From Pithys albifrons albifrons (lineage: Eukaryota; Chordata; Aves; Passeriformes; Thamnophilidae): DNA of 64,000 nucleotides. Both the position numbers and the translations under genes were made by a program. The notes beneath the pieces were generated by a model, which made no database searches, was not told the origin of the DNA, and was given only the letters and a program-made list of their open reading frames with translations. The stretch spans positions 25,266,865 to 25,330,864 of the forward strand of contig NC_092464.1 of assembly GCF_047495875.1 (NCBI RefSeq), given 5' to 3'. Below are positions 1 to 10,356 of this stretch, piece after piece (the first letter of the stretch is position 1; the number at the start of each line of letters is the position of its first letter).

Positions 1-1139
1 GTAGTAGGTCTAAACTAGCTTAGACCTCTGTAATCTCATTTTCCTTTCTTCACCCTTCAGTCCAGCCCTCTCTCCCCACCTTCTTTACATTGATTCTTCT
101 TAGATGACAAGATAGTGCTTGGAAAAGAGGTTGGGCATTTTTAAAAGGTTTATTATGTGGAGTAATGCCACACAATACAGAGGAAAAACTAGTAATATTA
201 CCTCATTGTAAAGAATTTTACCATAACTTGAATTTATGTAAAACCCTTGGTAAAACAAATCTGCATCCTATTTCTTCTTGGTTCTGCATCCCCTCCTTCA
301 CTTGTTGTATACTCGACTTTAGTTTGTTTGCTTCTGTTGGGCTGTCAGGCAGCCTCCAAGCAGTACCTGCTTTGCTGTCCAGAGACTAGCACATACAAAT
401 ATTTCAGTCCAAACACTAATATCATCTTATTTACTCAGTGATCTTGTTATTGTGCTAAAATGTGCAAAACTCCATGCCTGAAGGATTGAAAAAGGTCACC
501 CTTAACAGGGGGCACTTGAATAATCTGTGGTCCTTTCAGTGCCATTCAGTAGATGCATCCTGGAGGTCCTCAGTCTCTTTATTGTTTCACAGTAAAGATA
601 CAAATGACCAACCAGACATAACTTGTGTGGTGAAAATGGATGGATGGGTTGTATATAAATATACCTCGCCTTGGTAGCAAGAGATCTGTTTGCCTCTGGT
701 TTAGACAGAACCTTTTCCTCCTGGAGATCTAAGGATCCATTATCTAAACCCACTGTGCAGGTCAATTCACACACTTGCTGATACAAGTTACAACTTCTCA
801 AGTGCTTCCAGAGATGCGTGGCTTCCGTTCTGAGAGAGTGTGCACCTACGTTGTTCTTACCAGAAATATGTTTTGCATCAGAATATTCATAACATAAAAC
901 AACTTTCCAGAATGCAACCCTTTTCTTGAAGGACAGGAAGCAGAGCTTCCAAATAATGGAAGCTTTCATTTTCCAGCTCTCTTGTGTGGATTTAGCCACT
1001 GACTTAACAGTGAAATGACAAGAGGTTTCTCTTGTCTAACGATGCATGATGTACTTACAGAGCTAATGAAACATAACTCTGCAGACACATAGGGGAACTC
1101 AGCACTTTTTCCCACTTTCCCTCCCCAATTTTTCCCACC

Positions 1140-1270
1140 AGTGGTGTGTCCCAGGGGCTGGACACCCCCCTGCAGGAGGGGGCACTGCCCCTCTCGCCCG
1201 ACAGGGGGCGCCAAAGGGCCGCGCGTCCCGCGCTGCCGCCTCGCGCCTGTTGGGTGTTCTGTGCACACTT
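1140..1270. promoter_or_regulatory. Small isolated GC-rich, CpG-containing block
   Basis: About 130 bases of clearly higher GC content, with several CpGs, sit in otherwise AT-rich DNA 5.5 kb upstream of the PPP1R9A island. It contains the CTCF-like motif below. It is too short for a typical CpG-island promoter and no recognisable coding exon overlaps it, so an insulator or distal element is the preferred reading. Confidence 0.35.
1198..1212 (+). promoter_or_regulatory. Candidate CTCF-binding core
   Basis: The sequence CCGACAGGGGGCGCC matches the vertebrate CTCF core (CC, then YAG, then RKGGCR) at nearly every position. The A at the fourth base is the main departure. A second, looser match (GCAGGAGGGGGCAC) lies about 25 bases upstream. 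This is a motif match only; occupancy is not shown. Confidence 0.45.
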
Positions 1271-4200
1271 GAGCGCCTCGTTCAGGTGAACCCGGCACTG
1301 AACCCGGCACTCGGGACTGGCCTGTGTTCGTTCTTTTCTGTTACGCTGGGGGCAAATCTGGCCACCTCATGGCAGCTATTGCCTGGTGTTTTTGTCTTAG
1401 GCAATGGCCCAGACCCTTCAAAAGCTTGTCTCTTCGACCTCATGCAATTGCTCTTTCATGCAAATATTTATGTAATCCTATTCATCTATAATGCTATACT
1501 GATTAATATGAGTGTTCCTTCCCTTTCTTAAACATGGTGTAGTTAAATTTGTAGGCTTCGATTCATTAATTCTTACGTTTTGTGTTTCAACATGACTGCA
1601 CTGCTCTCATTTTTCTTTTCAATGGTGTGATGAAGCGGTCACCCTTCTTGATTTCTCTTTCTCTTTACAGAAGTGCTTTATTGTTAGCACAGAACTCTTA
1701 TTCATAGCCACCTCTAGCTGGTAACCTGTATTTCTACAGTGACTGCAGCACAATGATATTGTTTCTGTGCTTTGGCAAAGAGCACAGCTTTTCCAAAATA
1801 ATGGAATATTTTTAGCTGGCCTACATTTGTTATCTGATGTCATACAGAATGAAGTAATTAAGTATTTAATGCTTTTATGCACTAAATTAAGCTAACTAGC
1901 TTTAAGAGAGCATTTTCACAGAGGATGTGTTAGCAAGAGAGCACCTGTACGGTAAGGGAAAATGTAGTCAAAGTACATGACAGGCAACCAAGGTATGGGA
2001 AACTATATTTGATCCTACAAATGCTGTAAGTGACACATTGCTGTTTTGAGCTAAACAGCTGTTTTCTCATTTTTATTTATTCACATTACTAGATTTTTGT
2101 AAAGCAAAAAGAAGAAACCAGTTCCACTAATGCAATCATAACCAGCCTAGGTTCGTATTACCAAGAGGGCTTTGGATACTCCTAAGATGTGAGCTCAAAC
2201 AGAGGCATAAGCATCAGCTTCAGTGTGGAGCAAGCCACACAATTTTTTTCCCCCTTGCCAACAGATTGCACGCTGCAAGGCAGTAGTGGTGTGCTGTATT
2301 ATGTAAACCCCGTCCACCCTTCTTTTCTCCAAGACCTCTGTTGCTGTTTCCAGGATGGCAGTATAGGCTCCAAAGTGGCACTGAATTTGAACAGTCAGAT
2401 AGAATAGGTGAAAACTGAACTTGCTGTCTTCTCTTCTTCATGGCCCAAAATGTTACCTGATTTGCCAAAGCAGAGATCCCTGAACTCTGTAATCAGATTT
2501 TCTTGTGTATTACTTACTGACAGTTCCAAGTACACTCAGAAGCACTGATCATTAAGCCTATTTCTCCCTCCTAGTATACTTCTCCCTCTTCTCCCACTTT
2601 GGCTCACTAAGCATTCTTTAAGAAAAACAATGGATATTCACTGCACAAGAAATACTCAGATAATACTTTTCCACAGACTGCCAAAACCCATCATTTTCTG
2701 TATTCCAGATACAAAGTGTTAAGAAAAACTTCATTTTCAACAGAAAATTAATTTTATTACAGTAAGAAAATACTTCCATTGTGAGGTAATTATTAAATTA
2801 CTGTGAGGCTCTCAAATATCTCTTATTTCTGCTTTTCTGGTGTGAAATATTTGAATGAGTAACATTTCCAAGTCTGAATCTTTCTCACTGATGTTGGAAA
2901 GGAGAGTTTTCTATACCACATATGATACTTAGCTGATGAATCAATGTATGTGGCAGGTACCACATATCTTGGAGGATCTTACTCATGTTGTCACATAATC
3001 AGTTTCATGGCATTTTTCCTAACAATTTCCCCACCTGAAGAGTTTAACAGGAAATATGAGTTTGGCCAGGATTCATTCTTAGGAAGTACTAACAGACTAA
3101 TTATCTAGCCTTTTCCTTTTTTGTGATATCATATGTTTTCTGAAACTGGCTGCCATCATTCTAGTTAGGTTGGTAACTAATAGTTGTCTGTGTTTCCAGT
3201 AAATACAGTGTTCACTGTTGAGCTCTCACAAGGGAAAGCTGTGTGAAATACAGTTCTTTTGACCATTCTTAGGATATCTACCTTTTAATGTAGGCAGAAC
3301 AACTATTTCAAAGTAAGTAGTTGTACACAGTGTGTAATTCATGTTTTTCCCTCTTGAAAATTCATTTTATTCTAATCATACCTGTGCATTTCTTGAATAA
3401 TTTAAAAGCAGAATGTTTAAGAATGGATGTGAGAGTATCCTCACACTAAATGAGAAAAGCCTATTGCTAGTCTGAGTTTAAGCCTTCATATGCTAATACT
3501 TGCCTTTCTGTTATCATTAGCAGAAATTTTCTTCAGATCTTTCAAGACGAAGTTCTTTTTTGACATTATTGTTGAGCTTTCAAATAGTTTGACATGTTCT
3601 ATGTAAAACCAGCACAGTCTTCTGAAGTTGCCAAATTAGTGATATTAATGAGCTCCTATTTTTAACTAATAGTGGCATCCTATATAAAATACTTACACTT
3701 AATGCAATTACAGATTGCTCATGTTTGAAACTACAGGTTATCAACTTATTATTGTAGCTGTTTGCCATTTATTTTAGTCTCCTGCTGCTCTAGTACGGGG
3801 CAACTCTGACTTGAACATTCCTCATCTGCCAAAATGTATGTATCTTGTTTACCCCAGAGCTTTTTCTTTAAACTGGATTATGTAATAATAGTTCATGGCT
3901 GAATATTAAAAAGCAGAACTCAATTCTGTTTATGCTGTGATATGTATAAGGAAGAAAAACCTCCTCCCCGCCAGTGGTATGGCAGGATAGAAGATTTGGG
4001 CTTTCTTAGCCAAAGATCTGATGAAGTAAATAGTTTCCATTTCTATGTGTACATACAGATATTATCTTGCAAGATTTGAAAGACACTCACAGGAGACAGA
4101 TGATGGAATGACTTTTTTCTTTTGTCTGAGCCATGTGGCAAAACTTGCATTTCTGCTCTGCTGAGCAAATAAATCACTATCTCAAAATCCAAGTGGCTTA

Positions 4201-7200
4201 AAATCACAGAAATTACTTCAAAAAAACCATCAGTGGCATCCAAATAGTCTTGTTTGTAAATAAATTTAATTCACACATCTAGAATAAACAGAAAATCCAC
4301 TGTCTCCAGTGTTGTGGGACAGCACCAAAACTGGTTATAAAAGATCCTGAGAATAATTTAAAGTGATTCCATAATGTTAAACAACTTGGGTCTCCCCATG
4401 TCATATGTGCAAATTCAGAACCCTTTGAATGAAGCTGCTACTGCAGTGCAAGTAAAATGATGGTCATACTGTTCAAATGTAAATACTAAGCTGAACAGAT
4501 TTTAAATTCCCATTGGCTGGGAAATGTAGTAATTCTAGAACTTCAGTGAAGGTACTTTGATTTTATACTAACATAGTATAGCCCTTGGTCTCTTATCTTC
4601 TCTAATGTATGCTGTGCAGCATTTTAATGTTGCTCAGGAATAAACAGAAATATCAATCATACTTTAGCAAGGCCTAAAAATACTTTCTAGTCACATGGAC
4701 TACCACAAAAATACTGAAAATGGAAAAGGACACAATTCTGATTTTAGTAGTCAGCTTCATGGCCATGCTCATGTATGAAGAGTGTTTCTTGAAAAGTGAG
4801 ATAACACTTGAAACAAAACACAATTTATTATCATAGAGTGTATAATAACATTGTTTCACAAAGGGACTGTGTAAATAAAGATGTAGACTGAAATTTTTTG
4901 GTAAGTTATTATAATGTAAGTTTAAATATCTTAGATGTCAGTGACCAAAGCTGAACTTCTAAACAGGGTCCAAACTGTCTCTGATGGGGCAGCCAAAATT
5001 GCCAGTAGTTTCTATACATCTTGACTGTTATGAACCTGAGATCATATCAAAGGACTGTGAAATTACTTAAAATAATTTTGCATTAGGTTGTGTGTCAAAG
5101 CTGGGTATTGTCTGTTTGAACATCTATGCCATCTACTTACAGCACATGTAAGCAAAACATAAATGTAATATGTTACCTCCTCATGGAGAACTTGAGATTT
5201 AATGTGTTACTTCTACAAGAATCAGTGAGTCATCTTATTTCCTTACTTTCTACTAAAGTATAATATAGAGGTAGTTTGCACTATTCTGCCTTGAAATAAT
5301 ACAAATATTCTCTTGGGTACCTTGTTTAACATGTATCTTATGGGTTAGAAGTGGCCATTTTGTTTGCACAACTTGTGTCAGAAAGTAGATTTAAAAATAT
5401 TCAGGGCTTGTTTATGTAGATATGGTAGTGGATACTTTCCTAATTATTTTTACATAATTAGATGTGAATTAGTCTCTTTAAAATTGTTTCAGGTGTTTCA
5501 TTTATTGTTTAATGTTTGCCTGCATCTCTTTTTTTCCTTGTATGTGTGAATTATAGAACTGTACAGATACGTGACTGGTACATGCTAAGCTCTCTAACTC
5601 CACATACTTAGCCAAAATTCACAAAGGAAGTAAAATGTTTTAATTTCTGCTTTACCTCTCTATTCTTCTCCGATGACACTTGAAGTTCTGTTAATGTATT
5701 TTTATCTTCAAAAGTGAAGCAGCTCTTTAAGTATTCCTACAGCTTCATGTCTACAAAATTATACCAATAGAAAGGCACTGCCAGAGGGGCTGGGCCTCAG
5801 GTACGGTGTGTTATCTGATGTTTAGAATTTAATAGGGAATGTTCTGCTTAGTTGCAAGATTTTCAGGCCTTGTGCAGGGCTTCATCTGTTGGACTCCCCA
5901 CTGCAAGCAGGGGTGAAACAGTTGCTCCCTTATTCTTCTGGTTTGGGAAGGGGTCTCAGAAGGGGAACTTTCTGCACCTGCTTTTGAAGCTCAGGGGCTG
6001 CCTATATCCTGGCTCATTATGTATATCATCAGATCTTTTCTCCCTGCTGTGCTAGCATGCTTTGGCACGGCTGAGCTCAGCAGCCCCCAGGGCATCCAGA
6101 ATCCTCCCGTGCCTCTGTTCACAGGCATGAGGAGTCTGAAGTGCAGACATGAAGGGCAGGACATGAAGTGAACCAGGACAGGCTACTGCCAGCAGTGGGA
6201 ATAACACTATGGAAACATCCTCATTTCTGTTCCAGGCCTCTTGTGTACTTATTTATCAAAATGCTGGTTTTCAATCTTAACAAGATTGTTGTTTGCCTGT
6301 CAATACTAACATGCTGGTTAATTAAACTTCATTGAGGCAAACAGTTTGAATCTGCATCCCTTTGGTGCGTTAGATTAACTAGAGATTGACACCTGTGAAC
6401 ACCTGAATGATATATAGTACCTGTGCTTCAGTGTCATTAAAATTACCTCATGTCTTTATTTTCAATCACCGCTGTATTTATTCTGAGTGCATAATAATTA
6501 GTTTTCAGAATTTGCAGTGTACATCCCCAGGCTATTTTCTGGATATTTATGCAATTAGTTTAACGAACTTTGCTGAGGAGTTGCTATGTGATTAACAGTC
6601 ATTACCTTCTTATATTGCCAGTTTTACAAATTACCTACAGATTTCATGTTCTGCAATTAAGTTTTCTTATTCGCTGCATAAAGCCACAACATTTTTGTGG
6701 TGAACTCGCCCCGCTAACGAACAACAAAGGCATGCTGGTTGTGCTCGAAGGGTGATCCACTGCGATCCTCCGTCTCTTGACAGCAGCTGCCGGAACCAGC
6801 GATGCCAGGGGAGCTGCGCGTGGTTTCCCGGGTTTGTCAGCAGCACCTTCCTCGCTCGGGCTCGCGGGGTGAATGGATCGGCGGGGAGGGAGGGAGGGAA
6901 CACGCCGGGTCTCGATCTGCAGGGAGCTCTCCGAGCCCCGCGCGCCCCGCGGGTTTCCCGCAGCGGCGGCAGCGGGAGGTTTCCCGGGGCGCGGGACGCT
7001 GCCCCTCCCGCGCGGGGGCGGGAGCGCCGCCGCCTCCGACACGGGCGGGTCCGAGCCGGCCCGGTCCGCGGGGTCACGCTGGCAACGAGCATTCCCAAGG
7101 CGGGAAAGAGGGGATAAGCCGCGGCGGGGGTAGCGACCGGGGCTCGTTGCTAGCGGCGTGGCCGCGGCCGGGCCCGTCCTCCGCCGCTCGGCGGTCACCG

Positions 7201-7274
7201 CCCGGGGCCGGACTGCAGCGGGCTCGCCGCCTCCCCCGCGCCGCCGGCGGAGCGAACCACTGCGGCTCGCCGAG

Positions 7275-7283
7275 GAGGTGAGG
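7275..7283 (+). other. PPP1R9A: Candidate splice donor 1 of the non-coding first exon
   Basis: GAG|GTGAGG is a strong 5' splice site inside the CpG island, with the intron GT at 7278-7279. It would end a non-coding exon 1 at 7277 and could join the acceptor at 8677/8678. It competes with the donor at 7646, and both may be used in alternative leaders. Confidence 0.35.
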
Positions 7284-7641
7284 CACCTGTCACCGGCGGG
7301 CGGAGGACAGGCGGCGGCCCCGCGGCGGGCGGTGGCGACGGCTCGGGGCGCGTCCCGTGGCGGGGGCGCAGCGGCCGCGGCTCGGCGGCGGGACGGGGGC
7401 GGCGGCAGCGCGGCCGCGGCGGGCGCGGCGCATCATCCTCCCCCGCGACGCGGGTGTGCGCGCGGAGCCGTGTCCGTGCCCCGCTGCCGCCGCCGCTGCC
7501 TGCAATGGCGTTGAGGCGACGCGGCGGCGGCTGCTGCCTCCTGTCAGGAGGGCGGCGGCAGCGGCAGCGGCCGCGCTGCGCAGAGGGAGCGCGGGGGCAG
7601 CGCTGAGCCGGGCGGCCGGGGGAGCCCGTCGCGGCCGTCGG

Positions 7642-7651
7642 CTGGGTAAGG
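7642..7651 (+). other. PPP1R9A: Candidate splice donor 2 of the non-coding first exon
   Basis: CTGG|GTAAGG is a strong 5' splice site with the intron GT at 7646-7647, near the 3' half of the island. It would end exon 1 at 7645. Transcript data are needed to choose between this and the donor at 7278. Confidence 0.35.
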
Positions 7652-8677
7652 CGGCGTGCACGCCCGAAGGGAGAGGCGCCGGGCTCCGCGGGGAGCAGCC
7701 TTGGCATCGTGCTTTTGTTCCACGCGGGCGGCTGCCCGGGCACTGCCCCGCCGCAAGGTGCTGCCCGGGAAGCCGTCGCGGGGATCCAGCGCTGTCCACT
7801 CGGTTTAACTTTATTGCCTTCTGGGGGAGCGGCGAGTCTCGCCGAGAGCCGCTGCCGTGTGGGCTTTCAAGTCGCCCGTGGCGACCGGAGGGGCGTGGGG
7901 TCTCCCGGCGGCGGTACCAGCGCCGTGTGTGCGGCGGCCAGAGCGAGGCGGCCCCTACTCGGTGGGAGCGGCAGGGAGAGGGCTGGGGAGGAGGAACGGA
8001 GGGGAAGGCAGAGCGGTTTGGCTCTTGGGCGAGCGCCGTGCTGCCCTTCGCTGGGCTGCGGGGGCCGGGGACGAGCCCCTCGGGCCAAGGGGTGGGAGCG
8101 GGTCCAGTCCCTGGCTCCTTTTCTGCATCTCCGTGTTGGGCATCTCCAGGTTCTTCCAGATGTTAAAACCGCTGCCCGCGACAAGGGGCAACTTTCTCTA
8201 ACGGGATTTCACTTTCTTTACCATGTCAGCTGAGGATGTTAACTTTGGGTGCAGTGTTTTGTATTCCCTTGAGCTGCTGTTTAATCTGCCTTTCTGAGCG
8301 TGTTAGCTTTGATTGTATTTCTACCGTTATGTTTCTTTGAGAGAGGGTTTGTCTTGCAATGCCTCACGTTTCATGTCACGTTGCCTTTCTTTTGCATGCA
8401 TATTTGTGCCATGTTACTATACTTGTGAACGATGTGATAATCTGTTCTTTCGCTGTGGAATGATGATATAGGTTGTAAATTTTGCAACAGTCAATTTGAA
8501 AAAGTTTGTGATGGCAACTTTTCATGTGTCTGTGCAGCATTGGGTTGGATTTTTGGGGAGAGGGGTTGTTTGTTTGTTTTCCCTTTTACTATTTTTTTGT
8601 AAAAGTGTCAACAGTTAAGTGGAAATTGACATTTAAAGTACTTGACATGGTTCAGAAAACCCTCTTTTCTATTGCAG
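7646..8677 (+). other. PPP1R9A: First intron of PPP1R9A (shortest reading)
   Basis: If the second donor is used, intron 1 runs from 7646 to 8677. Its first part is still within the CpG island; from about 8125 it is T-rich, AT-rich DNA without coding signal. It ends in a pyrimidine-rich tract and ATTGCAG at 8671-8677, a good acceptor directly before the exon carrying the start codon. Confidence 0.55.
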
Positions 8678-8710
8678 GTTAAATCAGCCCTAGTTCTTGA
8701 GTCCTCGGTC

Positions 8711-8731
8711 ATGCTGCTTTGCTGGAATTGA
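8711..8731 (+). promoter_or_regulatory. Upstream ORF 1 in the PPP1R9A leader
   Basis: ATG to TGA, six codons (MLLCWN). The context has G at -3 and C at +4, so it is moderate. It lies wholly within the exon 2 leader. Confidence 0.5.
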
Positions 8732-8759
8732 CCATATAGGTTTAGATCTTCTGTCGAGT

Positions 8760-8789
8760 ATGGCCCTACTTAAGTGCAGTGGCCCCTGA
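8760..8789 (+). promoter_or_regulatory. Upstream ORF 2 in the PPP1R9A leader (strong Kozak)
   Basis: ATG to TGA, nine codons (MALLKCSGP). A at -3 and G at +4 make this the best start context in the leader, better than that of the main ATG. Ribosomes initiating here would have to reinitiate about 97 bases downstream to make neurabin. Confidence 0.5.
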
Positions 8790-8854
8790 GGAAAAACACT
8801 CCTCAAGCAGAAACTCAGCTGTGACAAACTACTGAGAGCGGTACCACAGAAACT

Positions 8855-8884
8855 ATGCAAGCAGGTTTTGTGGTCTTGGAGTAA
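8855..8884 (+). promoter_or_regulatory. Upstream ORF 3, ending two bases before the main start
   Basis: ATG to TAA, nine codons (MQAGFVVLE). A is at -3. The stop codon occupies 8882-8884 and the neurabin ATG begins at 8887. A terminating ribosome would sit on the main start codon, an arrangement that can allow or hinder reinitiation. Confidence 0.5.
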
Positions 8885-8886
8885 AC

Positions 8887-10350
8887 ATGATGAAAACAGA
8901 GTCTTCAGGAGAAAGATCAACCCTCCGAAGTGCCTCTCCTCACAGAAATGCTTACAGAACTGAGTTCCAGGCGCTGAAAAGCACCTTTGACAAACCAAAA
9001 TCAGATGGAGACCAAAAAGCAAAAGAGGAAGGAGAGGCCTCACAGAACAGGGGAAGGAAATATGGGTCAAATGTCAATAGGATCAAGAACTTATTTATGC
9101 AGATGGGCATGGAGCCCACTGAAAGTGCTGGAGTTGCCCCTAAAACCAGGGGCAAGGGTGGCCCTCCATCACCTCAAAGACGAATTAGGCCCAAAGAATT
9201 TGTAGAAAAAGCAGATGGTTCAATTGTAAAGTTGGAATCATCTGTCTCAGAAAGGATTAGTAGATTTGATACTATCCATGATGGTCCTTCCTATTCCAAG
9301 TTCACTGAAACTCGGAAGATGTTTGAACGAAATGCTCATGAAATGGGACATTCAAATCGCTATTCCCCAAAGAAAGAGAAAATCATTTCCAATGAGCTTC
9401 CGGATGAGTGGTGCAGCTCCAAGTCTCACAGAGGCAGCACTGATTCACTGGACAGTCTTAGCCCAAGGACAGAGACCGTCTCTCCAACTGTGAGTCAGCT
9501 CAGCGCAGTTTTTGAAAACACTGACTCACACAATGCAGTCGTTGTGGAAAAGTCGGAAAACAACGAAGAGTACTCTGTAACTGGTCACTATCCACTCAAC
9601 CTCTCATCTAGTGTCACAAATATCTCCTCTCCAGTTGCAAACCTTGAGGGTTTCAGTCCTTTGAAAGAGGCCAGCACGTGGTCACCCCCAGCCAAACAGA
9701 GTACAGGCGTGATGTCTGGTGAAAGCTCTCAGCAAACCAGCACACCTTCAACACCAAGACAGAAAGTGTCCACAGGCACTTTGGCAGGTTCAAAAACAAC
9801 TGAAGAAATAAAGAAGAGCACAGAGGCAAGTGATGATTCTGTTGAGGACTCTGCAACAGATCAACAGGATTTGGTTAGTGTGCTTGACAGTGAAAGGTCT
9901 GTGGACTGTGCTAGAAGTAAGTCAAAAACAGAGACAGGAGTTTTGGTACAACAAAAGGAACAGTCAGAAAATACAGAAGGTGTCTTTGATCGATCTGAAG
10001 CTGCAGAATCAACGAGAAATGTAGCTTTAGGTGGTGATTTTGCCACAGATGGGATTTTAGATGCTACTGAGTCCCAATATGATGAGGCAAGTGAAAAAGA
10101 TATGCCTGAGGATGGGAATAATTTTCAGAGTTCCCACGTGTACATGCACTCTGACTACAATGTGTATCGAGTACGATCCAGGTACAATTCTGACTGGGGA
10201 GAGACAGGTACAGAACAGGATGATCTAGATGAGAGTGATGAAAATAACTGTTATGAGCCTGATATGGAATATTCTGAAATTAATGGATTGCCAGATGAAG
10301 ACGAAATCCCAGCCAACAGAAAAATAAAGTTTAGCCGGGCTCCAATTAAG
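8887..10350 (+). CDS. PPP1R9A: Neurabin-1 (PPP1R9A), first coding exon, residues 1-488
   Basis: Neurabin-1 is an F-actin-binding scaffold that targets protein phosphatase 1 to dendritic spines and cell junctions. The start MMKTESSGERST and the run KYGSNVNRIKNLFMQMGMEP match the N-terminal actin-binding domain of vertebrate neurabin-1 (roughly residues 1-144). The middle is a Ser/Thr-rich, poorly conserved linker. An acidic stretch precedes the PP1 docking (RVxF-type) motif KIKF at residues 479-482. Ser483 corresponds to the PKA-regulated serine next to that motif in rat neurabin; Arg484 follows it here, where mammalian proteins as I recall them have a small residue. The exon is 1464 coding bases, exactly 488 codons, and ends in phase 0 at AAG|GTAAAG, the boundary expected before the next exon. 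The ATG has A at -3. The PDZ, coiled-coil and SAM portions are outside the window. Confidence 0.96.
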
Positions 10351-10356
10351 GTAAAG
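10348..10356 (+). other. PPP1R9A: Splice donor of PPP1R9A exon 2
   Basis: AAG|GTAAAG, with the intron GT at 10351-10352. It lies exactly where homology to neurabin-1 stops (after APIK). Reading through it adds 20 unrelated codons before a TGA at 10411-10413. Confidence 0.9.

Larger units (their letters stand above)
1..6690. other. Upstream intergenic region, no gene seen
   Basis: This is AT-rich DNA with many short open frames on both strands, none resembling a protein I recognise and none with a convincing series of splice sites. In mammals SGCE lies upstream of PPP1R9A, but I see no SGCE first exon here. The only compositional outlier is a short GC-rich block around 1140-1270, annotated separately. 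The stretch may hold distal regulatory DNA, but nothing in it can be named from sequence alone. Confidence 0.6.
6690..8125 (+). promoter_or_regulatory. PPP1R9A: CpG island promoter and non-coding first exon region of PPP1R9A
   Basis: Base composition changes abruptly near 6690 to a very GC- and CpG-rich block of about 1.4 kb, then returns to AT-rich DNA after about 8125. It contains GC-box-like GGGCGG/GGCGGG runs and GGC/GCC-rich repeats. It lies directly upstream of the exon bearing the neurabin-1 start codon and in the same orientation, so it is the natural promoter. No TATA box is apparent, which suits a dispersed CpG-island start. Long open frames on both strands here are a by-product of the low stop-codon frequency and are not annotated as genes. 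The exact transcription start cannot be placed from sequence. Confidence 0.8.
8678..8886 (+). other. PPP1R9A: 5' untranslated part of PPP1R9A exon 2
   Basis: This is the stretch between the acceptor ATTGCAG (ending 8677) and the neurabin-1 start codon. It carries three short upstream ORFs, annotated separately, the last ending two bases before the main ATG. The mammalian gene also has its start codon in a large second exon preceded by non-coding first-exon sequence, so this arrangement is expected. Confidence 0.7.

Noticed and set aside
966..1310. Minus-strand frame over the GC-rich patch, considered as an SGCE first exon
   Set aside because: The translation does not resemble the SGCE N-terminus, and the block is too small for a typical bidirectional promoter.
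6644..8233. Many overlapping long open frames on both strands in the GC-rich island
   Set aside because: Stop codons are rare in such GC-rich DNA. The products are low-complexity Ala/Arg/Pro/Gly strings in every frame, with no domain, and they overlap the promoter and non-coding exon.
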